From assembly GCF_001053185.1 (NCBI RefSeq), contig NZ_CSTD01000001.1:556761-620760 (forward strand): 64,000 nt of DNA, read 5' to 3'. Of this stretch, positions 16,268 through 24,708 are shown one piece after another. The notes under the pieces are model-generated. The model had not been told where the DNA came from. It made no database searches and worked only from the letters and a program-made list of their open reading frames with translations. Numbering within the stretch: the stretch's first letter is position 1; each line of letters begins with the position of its first letter. A program made the translations under genes and the position numbers. The stretch comes from Mycobacterium bohemicum DSM 44277. Its GTDB lineage: Bacteria; Actinomycetota; Actinomycetes; Mycobacteriales; Mycobacteriaceae.

Positions 16268-17439
16268 ACGCCCCGGCCGGCATCTCGCTGGACAATTGGC
16301 TGACACCGCCCTACTCGCACTGGTCTTTTCAGCACGTCGAGGACTTCGTGCCGACCGCAATGATCTCGCGTGGAACCGGGCCGGCCGCCGCCCTGGCGTC
16401 GAATCCCTCTCCCCTGGCCGAGATTCCGGTGACAGGGACGAGCGGCACCTCCGCAACCGTGGGCGCGGTGATGGCCGCCACCGCCACCGACGGGTGGGCC
16501 GTCGCCTGCCGCGGGTCCCTGGTGGCCGAGGAGTACCTCGGCGGCATGGGACCGCAGACCCGGCACCTGCTGTTTTCGGTGAGCAAGTCGCTGGTGGCCG
16601 CGGTCGTCGGCGCGCTGAACGCGGCCGGTGCTATCGAGCTTGACTCGCCGGTCACGACATTCGTTCCCGCCCTGGCGAACTGCGGCTATGCCGGCGCGAC
16701 CGTGCGCCATCTGCTGGACATGAGGTCGGGTATCGACTTCTCCGAAAACTACGACGACCCGGCGGCGCAGATACACCTCCTCGACCAGTCGATGGGCTGG
16801 GCCCCGAAAAGCCGTCCCGACGCCCCGGCAACGCTGCGCGAATTCCTGCTGACACTGCGGCAGAAGTCCCCGCACGGCGGCCCCTTCGAATATCGCTCGT
16901 GTGAAACCGACGTGCTCGGCTGGATCTGCGAAGTCGTTGCCGCCCAACGGATGCCGGAGCTCATGTCCGAATTGCTGTGGAGTCGCATCGGCGCCCGGGG
17001 CGACGCGACCATCGGCGTCGACAGCGAGGGCACGGGACTGTTCGACGGTGGCGTCAACGCCTGTCTCACCGACATGATCCGGTTCGGGTCGCTGTTCCTG
17101 CGCGACGGCGCCTCGTTGACCGGCCGGCAGGTGGTGCCGGCGGCGTGGATCGCCGACACCCTCGACGGCGGCCCCGACTCGCGTCAGGCGTTCGCGGCCT
17201 GCCCCGAGGACACCGAACTGCCCGGCGGGATGTACCGAAACCAGATGTGGGTCCCCTACCCCGGCAGCAACGTCGTCCTGTGCCTGGGGATGTGCGGTCA
17301 GATGATCTACATCAATCGCGCGGCCGAGATGGTCGCCGCCAAGCTATCCACCCAGCCGCACTCTCACGAGCCGCACATGCTGGACACGCTGCGCGCATTC
17401 GACGCGGTGGCATACGAATTGGCCGGAATCACCAATTGA
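16264..17439 (+). CDS. Serine hydrolase, beta-lactamase/DD-peptidase fold
   Basis: 391 residues, with the GTG start inside the upstream stop (GTGA). Catalytic motif 1 is SVSK (nucleophile Ser and Lys, about residue 103) and motif 2 is YRS. This is the class C / EstB-like family, which contains esterases, amidases and peptidases. I see no signal peptide, so it is probably cytoplasmic, unlike true penicillin-binding proteins. Coupling to an ATP-grasp ligase suggests a make-and-trim pair for a small amide or peptide. This is an inference. Confidence 0.85.
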   Translation: MNAPAGISLDNWLTPPYSHWSFQHVEDFVPTAMISRGTGPAAALASNPSPLAEIPVTGTSGTSATVGAVMAATATDGWAVACRGSLVAEEYLGGMGPQTRHLLFSVSKSLVAAVVGALNAAGAIELDSPVTTFVPALANCGYAGATVRHLLDMRSGIDFSENYDDPAAQIHLLDQSMGWAPKSRPDAPATLREFLLTLRQKSPHGGPFEYRSCETDVLGWICEVVAAQRMPELMSELLWSRIGARGDATIGVDSEGTGLFDGGVNACLTDMIRFGSLFLRDGASLTGRQVVPAAWIADTLDGGPDSRQAFAACPEDTELPGGMYRNQMWVPYPGSNVVLCLGMCGQMIYINRAAEMVAAKLSTQPHSHEPHMLDTLRAFDAVAYELAGITN

Positions 17440-17474
17440 TGGCTTCGGGCCGCCAGCGGTGACGCTGCTGTAGC

Positions 17475-18041
17475 GTGACGGCCGTGAACCCTTGCCGGAG
17501 GTATCCCGCCGTCGCACTCGCGGCCTTTGTCGCCGCCATCGCCCTACCGCTCGCCGCATCGGGTACGGCTGCCGCGGCCGGCTCGTGCCCCACCGCGGCA
17601 GCGGCAACCGGCGGGACGCCCGACTGGACGCTGGCCGGCAACACCGGCAGCGTGGCGGTCACCGGGCCCACCGACACGACCGCCCCCCGCGTCGTAGTGA
17701 CCGCCCCGTTCAGCGTGACCCAGACCCAGGTGCACACCCTGCGCGCCGGCGACGGGCCGGTGGTCCCGGCCACGGCCCAGGTTTCCGTCTGCTACATGGG
17801 CGTCAACGGCCGTGACGGGTCGGTGTTCGACAGCAGCTACGAACGGGGAGCCCCCGTCGACTTCCCGCTCAACGGGGTCGTGCCCGGCTTCCAGAAGGCC
17901 ATCGCGGGACAGAAGGTCGGGTCGACGGTCGCGGTCGCCATGACGTCCGCGGACGGTTATCCCAACGGTCAGCCCAGCGCCGGTATCCGTCCGGGCGACT
18001 CGCTCATCTTCGCGATCAAGATCCTCAGCGCGTCGACCTGA
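17475..18041 (+). CDS. Secreted FKBP-type peptidyl-prolyl isomerase
   Basis: 188 residues. The signal peptide AFVAAIALPLAASGTAAAAG is followed by about 60 Ala/Thr-rich residues and a C-terminal FKBP domain (VSVCYMGVNGRDGSVFDSSYERG, then VVPGFQKAIAGQKVGS and YPNGQPSAGIRPGDSLIFAI). It should help fold exported proteins in the cell envelope. The start used gives MTAVNPCRR, and the gene begins 35 bases after the serine hydrolase. Confidence 0.9.
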   Translation: MTAVNPCRRYPAVALAAFVAAIALPLAASGTAAAAGSCPTAAAATGGTPDWTLAGNTGSVAVTGPTDTTAPRVVVTAPFSVTQTQVHTLRAGDGPVVPATAQVSVCYMGVNGRDGSVFDSSYERGAPVDFPLNGVVPGFQKAIAGQKVGSTVAVAMTSADGYPNGQPSAGIRPGDSLIFAIKILSAST

Positions 18042-18101
18042 TTGCCCGGTCCGCCTACCGTCGCTTAGCCGGCGCCCAACCCGGCAAGTAACCTCGCCTT
18101 C

Positions 18102-18905
18102 GTGGCAGTCAGAGATCACGGCGATCCCGGGGACGCACCCTCCGCGCCGCCGCCGCTGCGCCCGCCGACCAACGACGCGCGCCCGTCGGCGGCCGAGCAG
18201 GCCCGCACCATCGCGGCCGCCACCAACGCCGCCACGCTGGCTTCCCTGACCGCCGACGGCGACCCGTGGGCATCGTTCGTGGCTTACGGGCTGCTGGGTG
18301 GAATGCCGGTGCTGTGCGTGTCCGACCTGGCCGAGCACGGCCGCAACCTGGCGGCCGACCCGAGGGCGAGCCTGTCCATCGTGGCGGCGACCACCGATGT
18401 CGACCCGCTGGCGGGCAGCCGAATCACGTTGGCCGGCAAGGTTGTCCGGCCATCTGACGCCGACCGGGACGCGGCGCGGGCGGCCTACCTGAGCGCGGTG
18501 CCCGCCGCCCGCTTCTACCTCGACTTCAGCGACTTCACCCTGTGGCTGTTGCGGGTTGAGCGGGTGCGTTGGGTCGGCGGATACGGCCGGATGGACTCGG
18601 CCACCGGCGAGCAATACGCAAGCGCCGAGCCGGATCCCGTCGCGCCGGCCGCGGCCGGGGCCGTCGCACACCTCAACGCCGACCACGCCGACGCCCTGGC
18701 CGCGATGGCCCGGGCGTTCGGCGGCTACCCCGACGCCGACACCGCGGCGTGCACCGGAGTGGACCGCTACGGCCTGGACCTGCGGGTGCACACCCCGCGC
18801 GGGGTGGCCTACACGCGGGTCGGCTTCCCGGAACGCCTTGCCTCCGCCGATCAGTTGCGCTCGGCCACAGCGGAATTGGCGCGCTCGGCGCGGCACTCGT
18901 CATAG
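18102..18905 (+). CDS. HugZ-like / DUF2470 pyridoxamine-phosphate-oxidase-fold protein
   Basis: A 267-residue protein with a split-barrel N-terminal domain (TLASLTADGDPWASFVAYG, then DLAEHGRNLAADPRASL) and a C-terminal DUF2470 domain (VAHLNADHADALAAMARAFG). The same layout occurs in HugZ haem-degrading enzymes. Flavin, F420 or haem binding cannot be decided from the sequence. GTG start. Its last 50 bases overlap a minus-strand remnant. Confidence 0.85.
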   Translation: MAVRDHGDPGDAPSAPPPLRPPTNDARPSAAEQARTIAAATNAATLASLTADGDPWASFVAYGLLGGMPVLCVSDLAEHGRNLAADPRASLSIVAATTDVDPLAGSRITLAGKVVRPSDADRDAARAAYLSAVPAARFYLDFSDFTLWLLRVERVRWVGGYGRMDSATGEQYASAEPDPVAPAAAGAVAHLNADHADALAAMARAFGGYPDADTAACTGVDRYGLDLRVHTPRGVAYTRVGFPERLASADQLRSATAELARSARHSS

Positions 18906-19093
18906 CGTCCAGGGGTGAGCTCCGCGTGCACCGTGCGACCGAACTTCGACCGCATCAGGCGGTGCGCCGACGGCACCAGCACCCCATGCAGCACGGGATA
19001 TTTCTGCCGCAGCAGGCGGCCCACCTGCCGATACTCGTCCCCGTCGACCAGGCGCACGGCGCCCGGCTGCACTGGTCCCGTCGGCTTGCCCAC
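18851..19093 (-). pseudogene. 3' fragment of a PPOX/F420-type oxidoreductase gene
   Basis: The minus-strand frame reads VRLVDGDEYRQVGRLLRQKY, then PVLHGVLVPSAHRLMRSKFG and TVHAELTP. This is the C-terminal quarter of PPOX-class F420-dependent proteins (LVDGDE...LLRQKYP...ELTP). The front of the gene is missing; upstream of about 19090 the DNA is a different gene fragment on the other strand. The ATG at 19093 is probably fortuitous. Confidence 0.65.
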
Positions 19094-19232
19094 CTATGAG
19101 CGCCTGAAGGCGCGCGGGGTCGAGTTCACCGAACCACCGCATGAGATGCCGTACGGCATCGACTCCGGATTTCGTGATCCGTCGGGCAACAGCGTGCGGC
19201 TCACCCAGATTGCGGACGCGTTCGGCGGTTGA
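19089..19232 (+). pseudogene. 3' fragment of a VOC (glyoxalase-like) gene
   Basis: PTYERLKARGVEFTEPPHEM followed by GIDSGFRDPSGNSVRLTQ is the end of a vicinal-oxygen-chelate protein, including the FRDPSGN strand just before its metal/substrate residues. Everything before residue PTYE is absent: the preceding DNA belongs to the minus-strand PPOX remnant. It is not functional as it stands. Confidence 0.7.
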
Positions 19233-19265
19233 GTCCGTGCGTCATCGCCGACGGACGCCGCACCC

Positions 19266-19398
19266 GTCACATCCGTCACCGCGGGAGAGGGGATGAGCTT
19301 TCTGCCCGCCTCTGAGCGACAACTGCACGGCGCCGCACCGATTGTCGCTCGGAGGCGGGCACAACGCCTGCCCCCTCCCGCCCCGTGACGGATGTGAC
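19266..19398. repeat. Long imperfect inverted repeat (about 57-bp arms)
   Basis: The outer arms GTCACATCCGTCAC (19266-19279) and GTGACGGATGTGAC (19385-19398) are perfectly complementary. The inner arms GCCCGCCTCTGAGCGACAA (19304-19322) and its partner at 19342-19360 have one mismatch. The loop is 19 bases. The middle segments also pair partly (GGGAGAGGGG against CCCCCTCCCG). It could be a small palindromic mobile repeat or a strong bidirectional terminator. No transposase is present. Confidence 0.8.
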
Positions 19399-19477
19399 TG
19401 GGCCGAACAGCGATGAGTTTCTGGCGGCACACCGGTCATACCCTGAGACCGAACATCGCAAGAAGAGGGGTGCCCCG

Positions 19478-20167
19478 ATGCCCGACGCATTACCACCGAA
19501 AGTCGACCACCGGACCTGGCGCGCCGCGCTCGAGGATCTGCGCAAGCGGGAGAAGGCCGCCACCCGCGAACTGGACGCGATCGCCGCGCAGCGCCGGCGC
19601 CTGCCCATGGTCGAGTTGCCCGACTACACGCTGATGGGTGCCGACGGGCCGATCCGCCTGGTCGAGGTGTTCGAAGGGCGCTCGCAGCTCATCGTTTACC
19701 ACCACATGTGGTCGAACGGCGCGACGTGGCAGTGCGGCGGGTGCACGGGCTTCACGTCGCAGTTCACTCGGCTGGAGTTCCTCGACAGCTACGACGCCCG
19801 TTTCGTCATCGTCACCAACGGACCGATCCACGAGGCGCTCGCCTACAAACAGAAGGTCGGCAACCGGATGCAGTGGTACTCGTCAGCGGAGAGCCCGTTC
19901 GCGGCCGACATGGACGCACCCTCCGGCGGAGGGTTCGGCGTCAACGTATTCCTGCGCGACGGCGACACCGTCTACCGCACCTGGCACACCAACGGGCGTG
20001 GCACCGAGCAGCTCAGCCACACGTTCGGGTTGATCGACATCCTGCCGTGGGGCAGGCAGGAGGAATGGCTCGACTCCCCCGAAGGCTGGCCGTCGCGCCC
20101 GACCTACTCCGGCTGGCTGGACTCCCCCGACATCGCCCGCGCCTACGGACCGGAGGACAACGCGTGA
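19478..20167 (+). CDS. DUF899 thioredoxin-like protein
   Basis: 229 residues from the ATG at 19478, with GAGGGG about 7 bases upstream. DUF899 is a thioredoxin-like domain that usually keeps one or two cysteines, here WQCGGCTGF (C-x2-C). Typical neighbours are KVDHRTWRAALEDLRKREKA at the N-terminus and SHTFGLIDILPWGRQ near the end. The biochemical role of the family is not established. The stop overlaps the start of the next gene. Confidence 0.88.
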   Translation: MPDALPPKVDHRTWRAALEDLRKREKAATRELDAIAAQRRRLPMVELPDYTLMGADGPIRLVEVFEGRSQLIVYHHMWSNGATWQCGGCTGFTSQFTRLEFLDSYDARFVIVTNGPIHEALAYKQKVGNRMQWYSSAESPFAADMDAPSGGGFGVNVFLRDGDTVYRTWHTNGRGTEQLSHTFGLIDILPWGRQEEWLDSPEGWPSRPTYSGWLDSPDIARAYGPEDNA

Positions 20168-20640
20168 CCACCGATGCCGAACGCTACGTCGCCACCCGCA
20201 CCATGGCCGCCACCCCGGAGCGCATCTTCGCGGTCCTGGCCGACCCGGCCCGCCACCACGACACCGAGCCAGGCGACTGGGTCCGCGAGCCGGTGGAGGC
20301 CTCGCCGATTACGGGCGTCGGACAGATGTTCGCGATGAACATGCACCTCCCCCGGGCGGGGGGCGACTACGTCACGCACAACCTGGTCAACGTCTTCGAC
20401 CGGGACAGCGCGATCGGGTGGATGCCGGGCGTGCTCGACGACGCGGGTCACCACAATGCCGGCGGTTGGTTCTGGCGCTACGACCTGGCACCGAGCGGAA
20501 ACGGCACCGACGTGACGCTCACCTACGACTGGAGCGCCACGCCGCAGGATTTTCGCGATCGTATCGGCGCGATGCCGCCGTTTCCGGAGGACTACCTGGC
20601 CGCGTCGCTGGAAACCTTGGAGCGCTCGGTCGTGGCCTGA
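20164..20640 (+). CDS. SRPBCC (START-like) family protein
   Basis: 158 residues, GTG start overlapping the DUF899 stop by 4 bases, so the two are co-translated. The helix-grip fold begins YVATRTMAATPERIFAVLAD and ends with the long helix YLAASLETLERSV. This family binds hydrophobic ligands or acts in polyketide cyclisation. Coupling to DUF899 genes is common in actinobacteria, but the joint function is unknown. Confidence 0.88.
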   Translation: MTTDAERYVATRTMAATPERIFAVLADPARHHDTEPGDWVREPVEASPITGVGQMFAMNMHLPRAGGDYVTHNLVNVFDRDSAIGWMPGVLDDAGHHNAGGWFWRYDLAPSGNGTDVTLTYDWSATPQDFRDRIGAMPPFPEDYLAASLETLERSVVA

Positions 20641-20692
20641 CCGGTCTTGGCGCACAACAGCTTTCGGCGACGACGGAAGCTTGCGGGCGGCC

Positions 20693-21928
20693 TCAGGCCT
20701 GCGGCCCCTCCGCCGGCGGCCAGTGCGTACCGGGCGAGGCTTCGCCGGGTTCGGTGTGGTCGCCGCGGGCCAGCGGCACCCACTGCTCGGTGGGCGCGGG
20801 CTGCTTCGACGACGGGAAGTCGCGCAGCTTGCCCGAGGGCTTGGCGTCCCACTCGGCGAACGTCAGCGGCGTCTGCAGCCAGGCGTGCAGCAGGTTGTAG
20901 GCGGCCTCCAGCGAGTCCATGTGGGTGCGTTCCCAGCCGTGGCTGCCGTCGAGCCCGAAGCCGATCAGCGCCGCGCGGGTACCCGCGCCGGCCTCGATCG
21001 CAGCGGCGGCATCCGATCGGTAGTAGCGGAACACGTCGCGCACGCACTTGATGTCCAGCTTTTCGGCGAGCTGGCACAGGTTTCGGGTGAGGTGATAGTC
21101 GAACGGGCCGTGCAGATCGGCCATCGGGATCGTGACGCCGTCCTCGATGGAGTGCTGACCCGGCGCGCACACCGCGTTGTCGACCGAGATGAGCTCGGCG
21201 ACGTCCGCGGGAAGGCCGTGGCTGGCGCCGTGGCCCACCTCCTCGGTGATCGTCACCATGATCATGGTCCGGTGCGGCAGCACCACCCGGTTCTCGGAGA
21301 AGTTCTTGGCCAGCGCCAGGGCGATCGCGACGCCCGCCTTGCCGTCGAGGTGCCGGGAGACGATGAACCCGTCGGCGGTCAGCTCGGGGCTGGTGATCAG
21401 CGCGACGAAGTCGCCGACCCGCAGCCCGAGGTCGATCAGGTCCTGCTTCGAGGCCACCTTGCGGTCGATCCGGATCTCGACGTGCTCCCAGTCGGTGGGC
21501 TGGGTGTCGATCTCGTCACCGAACGCGTGCCCGCTGGCCTTGAGCGGGAGGATCGTGCCGGTGATGAACTCGTCGGGGTCGTCGGAGAAGATCCTGACCC
21601 GGGCGCCGGTGGCGAACCTCGCCGAGAACGTGCCGACCGGGATCACCTCGAGGCGCCCGTTGTCCTTGAGGCCGCGCACCATGCAGCCGATGGTGTCGGC
21701 ATGCACCACCAGCGCGCGTTCGGTGGTCGGTGACCTGCCCGGGAGTTCCGCGGTGAGCGCCCCCCGGCGGGTGAGGGAGAACGGCACGCCGAAGTGGTCG
21801 AAGATGTCGCCGATCAGCTGCATCACCGCGTCCGTGCGCCCCGACGGGCTCGGTGTCTGCAGCAACGCCAGCAGCGTGTCGATCATCCACGCGCGGTCGG
21901 CCTCGGCCATCGCCGCGGTTTGGCCCAA
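20693..21928 (-). CDS. M42-family metallopeptidase, NAGGN-system type
   Basis: About 411 residues. It resembles the M42 hydrolase of the three-gene N-acetylglutaminylglutamine-amide (NAGGN) osmoprotectant set: TPSPSG near the N-terminus, VVHADTIGC, HLDGKAGVAIALALA and VTITEEVGHGASHG supply the two-metal ligands and the catalytic Glu. I prefer the TTG at 21928 because GGAG lies 6 bases before it; the ATG at 21910 is the alternative. The partner genes (amidotransferase and ligase/acetyltransferase) are not in this window. Confidence 0.85.
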   Translation of the reverse strand: MGQTAAMAEADRAWMIDTLLALLQTPSPSGRTDAVMQLIGDIFDHFGVPFSLTRRGALTAELPGRSPTTERALVVHADTIGCMVRGLKDNGRLEVIPVGTFSARFATGARVRIFSDDPDEFITGTILPLKASGHAFGDEIDTQPTDWEHVEIRIDRKVASKQDLIDLGLRVGDFVALITSPELTADGFIVSRHLDGKAGVAIALALAKNFSENRVVLPHRTMIMVTITEEVGHGASHGLPADVAELISVDNAVCAPGQHSIEDGVTIPMADLHGPFDYHLTRNLCQLAEKLDIKCVRDVFRYYRSDAAAAIEAGAGTRAALIGFGLDGSHGWERTHMDSLEAAYNLLHAWLQTPLTFAEWDAKPSGKLRDFPSSKQPAPTEQWVPLARGDHTEPGEASPGTHWPPAEGPQA

Positions 21929-21968
21929 CGGTGTCTCCTTCGGGTTCTTCTGGAACGCCCTCAACCTA

Positions 21969-22028
21969 CCGGCTGGCCGGGCGCCGGGCGACCGGCACCC
22001 GGCTGGCCGGGCGCCGGGCGGCCGGCCA
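21969..22028. repeat. Two 30-bp direct repeats
   Basis: CCGGCTGGCCGGGCGCCGGG occurs at 21969 and again at 21999 with an exact 30-base period. It sits just upstream of the M42 peptidase gene, in its promoter or leader, so copy-number change could affect expression. Confidence 0.75.
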
Positions 22029-22132
22029 GCGTTTCTGACGCCGACCAGCAAATAATCTTTTCCTTTTGTTATCGCAGAATCGCGTTAGGCTTCTCGGTGC
22101 CCGGTTTCACATCGCAAGTGAGGAGCCCGCCG

Positions 22133-22720
22133 ATGAAGGCCGATGCGAAGGGACACGAGGAGGAAGACGTCCGCCGGCTCCGCGAATTCGCCGCGTTCGA
22201 CAAGTTCACCGACAGCGACCTCGACCGCCTGGTCCGCGCAGCACACCACACCTCGCAGTCCAAGCCGTGGCCCCTGATTCGCGAGCAGACCCCGTCCGAC
22301 GACTGCTACATCCTTTTGAGCGGGGAAGTCGGCGTCTACGTCGGCCACGACCGGGTGGCCGTCTTGGGCCCGGGTGAGGTGATCGGCGAATCCGCGCTCC
22401 GCCAGGGCAAACTGCGTTCGGCGACGGTCACGACGATCGGGCCGGCCGAGGTGTTGCGCATCGAGCGCGACGATCTCGCCCGCCTGCTGGAGGAGATCCC
22501 GGCGCTGCGGGAAACCATGGACGCCGTCTCGGCAAAGCACGTGGCGGTGGATCTGCCGGCAAAGCCCAAATCCGGGCGAACCAAGTTGAACGCCTCGGTG
22601 CCGGCCGAGCTGGCCGAGCGGTTCGAACAAGCCGCCGGCAACGCCGGCGTGGCGGTCGCGGCCGCGCTCGAGGATGCGCTCACCCAGTGGATCCACCGCA
22701 ACGGCGCCGCGGATTCGTGA
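22133..22720 (+). CDS. Cyclic-nucleotide-binding domain protein with ribbon-helix-helix-like tail
   Basis: 195 residues, ATG with AGGAG about 8 bases upstream. Residues 12-130 form a CAP-type sensor domain (CYILLSGEVGVYVG, VLGPGEVIGESALRQGKLRSATVT). The phosphate-binding arginine position is represented by ESALRQGKLRSA. Instead of the Crp winged helix, the C-terminal 45 residues read TKLNASVPAELAERFEQAAG then VAVAAALEDALTQWI, a strand-helix-helix pattern like MetJ/Arc DNA-binding domains. A cNMP-responsive ribbon-helix-helix regulator is my inference. Confidence 0.8.
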   Translation: MKADAKGHEEEDVRRLREFAAFDKFTDSDLDRLVRAAHHTSQSKPWPLIREQTPSDDCYILLSGEVGVYVGHDRVAVLGPGEVIGESALRQGKLRSATVTTIGPAEVLRIERDDLARLLEEIPALRETMDAVSAKHVAVDLPAKPKSGRTKLNASVPAELAERFEQAAGNAGVAVAAALEDALTQWIHRNGAADS

Positions 22721-23102
22721 GGAGTGCCTGACCGCGCGCAAGGCTGATCCCCCCAAGGGTCAGCCCTTGGTCGACGAGCTGCGTCGCGTCCTGGCGGGCG
22801 GCGGTGCCGCCGCGCGCCATGCCGAGATCGCCCTGGGCGAAGGCCCGCTGCGGCAGCGCCTGAGCGCCTCGATCCGCGCGCTGGCCGAGCATCGCGGCCC
22901 GCGCAGCAGCATCTGCCCCTCGGACGCGGCTCGGGCCGTCGGCGGCAACGACTGGCGTGACCTGATGGCCGACGCCTATGGCGCCGCCCGCGAGCTGGCG
23001 AAGGGCGGCAGCATCGAGATCACACAGCGCGGCGCCGTGCTCGACCCCGCCGGCCAGTGGCGCGGCCCGATCCGCATCCGCAGCACCGGCCGCCGGAGCT
23101 AG
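22674..23102 (+). CDS. DUF3253 domain protein
   Basis: The conserved DUF3253 part is SSICPSDAARAVGGNDWRDL to WRGPIRIR, a small winged-helix-like domain of unknown role. The start is not settled. The ATG at 22674 overlaps the upstream gene by 47 bases; a CTG at 22728 follows AGGAG; a TTG at 22767 has AAGGG 7 bases before it and would give 111 residues. The overlap or near-overlap indicates one transcript with the cNMP-binding protein. Confidence 0.75.
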   Translation: MRSPSGSTATAPRIREECLTARKADPPKGQPLVDELRRVLAGGGAAARHAEIALGEGPLRQRLSASIRALAEHRGPRSSICPSDAARAVGGNDWRDLMADAYGAARELAKGGSIEITQRGAVLDPAGQWRGPIRIRSTGRRS

Positions 23103-24580
23103 GCGCGCCTCGGCGGGCCGAACCACCTGGTGAGCGCGCCGAGGAGCCCGGTGTCGGGCCGCTCGCCCGTCCAGGCGACGTAACCGTCGGGCCGGATCAG
23201 CGCGGCGCCGGGGCGCGGCACCGCGCCCAGCGCCGGAAGTTCCCAGGCCCCAAGGTATTCCGCGTCGACGCAGCGCACCCGGTCCGCCCAGGGGGTGATG
23301 TCGAAAACGCAAGGGCCGCAAAGGTTCAGCAACACCGGCCGCGCCTGGTGCAGCAGGGTGAACACCCGGCACGGGCCGTCGGCGGTGACGACGTCGAGGT
23401 CGGGCATGCGACGCCCCACGAGCGGGTGGTCCCCTGCGAGGTCGTAACGGATGTCGAGGCCGGACATCATCGCCGCGAACCGCCGGCGCGGCTCGTCCAT
23501 GGCGAGCATTCCGGATATGGTGTCGTGCAACGCTTTCGTGCCGTCATCGGGGCGCAGCAGTGCTATTTGCGCCAGCGCGTTGCGCAGCACGCGGGCGGCC
23601 ACCGGCTGGCGTTCGGCGTGGTAGGTGTCCAGCAGGCCCTCGGGCGACGTCCGCCTGATCACCTGCGCCAGCTTCCACCCCAGGTTCACCGCGTCCTGCA
23701 CTCCGGTGTTGAGGCCCTGCCCGCCTATCGGGTGGTGCACGTGCGCGGCATCGCCGGCCAGCAGAAGACGCCCTTCGCGATAGGACGCGGCTTGTCGGGC
23801 CGCGTCGGTGAACCTGGAAATCCATGAGGGACTGTGTATTCCGTAATCGGTGCCGTACACCTCGAGGAGCGCCTCGCTCAGGTCCCGCAGGGAGGGTTCG
23901 GCGGCGGGTCCGATCTGACGCTCGGTCACCATCACCCGTACCGGGCCCCGATCGTCCTGCCTGCTGAGGGCATGGACGCCGATGCCGTCGCGGCGGACGC
24001 CCCATTGCGGGGGGTTGGCGGCGTCGAACGCCATGTCGACCTCGGCGAGCAGGTAACTCGTCGTCGCGTCCCAGCCCGGGAATTCGATGCCCGCCGCTCT
24101 GCGGACCAGGCTTCGCCCGCCGTCGCAGCCGACGAGATACTGCGCCCGAAAGGACGAGCCGCCCGCCACCTCGACATCGACGCCCGTGCCGTCCTGGGCG
24201 ACGGCCGTCACCTCATGCCCGCGATGCATGCGCACCCCGAGCTCGTCGACCCAGCCGGCGAGGATGCGCTCGATGTGGTTCTGCCACAACGCGAGTCCGT
24301 ACGGATGGCGGGTGGGAAAGTCGCTGATGTCCAGCCGTATCTGAGAGAATCCCGCGACCTGGGCCACCTCGCCCTGCGCCAGGAACCGCTCGGCTATGCC
24401 GCGCTGGTCGAGCACCTCGATGGTGCGTGAATGCAGGCCGCCCGCGCGTGAGCCGACGAGGTCTTGGGTGGCGCGCCGCTCGAGTATCGCGACGTCGATC
24501 CCCGCCAGCGCCAGCTCACCCGCCAGCGTCAGCCCCGTCGGGCCCGCGCCGACGATCAGGACCGCATGCTCGACACACAA
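23099..24580 (-). CDS. FAD-dependent aromatic hydroxylase-type monooxygenase
   Basis: A 493-residue group A flavoprotein monooxygenase (PheA/TfdB/UbiH type). It has the FAD dinucleotide motif VGAGPTGLTLAGELA (residues 10-24), the NADPH/FAD DG motif VGCDGGRSLVRRAAG and GDAAHVHHPIGGQGLNTGVQ (ribose site). A C-terminal thioredoxin-like tail is present, as in phenol-hydroxylase-like members. The substrate is unknown. TTG start; it converges on the DUF3253 gene with a 4-base overlap. Confidence 0.88.
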   Translation of the reverse strand: MCVEHAVLIVGAGPTGLTLAGELALAGIDVAILERRATQDLVGSRAGGLHSRTIEVLDQRGIAERFLAQGEVAQVAGFSQIRLDISDFPTRHPYGLALWQNHIERILAGWVDELGVRMHRGHEVTAVAQDGTGVDVEVAGGSSFRAQYLVGCDGGRSLVRRAAGIEFPGWDATTSYLLAEVDMAFDAANPPQWGVRRDGIGVHALSRQDDRGPVRVMVTERQIGPAAEPSLRDLSEALLEVYGTDYGIHSPSWISRFTDAARQAASYREGRLLLAGDAAHVHHPIGGQGLNTGVQDAVNLGWKLAQVIRRTSPEGLLDTYHAERQPVAARVLRNALAQIALLRPDDGTKALHDTISGMLAMDEPRRRFAAMMSGLDIRYDLAGDHPLVGRRMPDLDVVTADGPCRVFTLLHQARPVLLNLCGPCVFDITPWADRVRCVDAEYLGAWELPALGAVPRPGAALIRPDGYVAWTGERPDTGLLGALTRWFGPPRRA

Positions 24581-24708
24581 TGTGACCGCCCCCCGATGCG
24601 TTGAGTCCTCGCTTCGCCCAGCGATTTTGCGTCAGCACCCGGGTCTTGCCGCAAGCCCCCCCATGCCCTATAAGTTGAGAGTGGGAGGCAAGTCGCCGCG
24701 CGCCCGCG

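Noticed and set aside
17544-18896. 450-codon minus-strand frame across the FKBP and HugZ-like genes
   Set aside because: It spans two unrelated genes and their gap, has no domain and is Arg/Gly/Val-rich shadow sequence.
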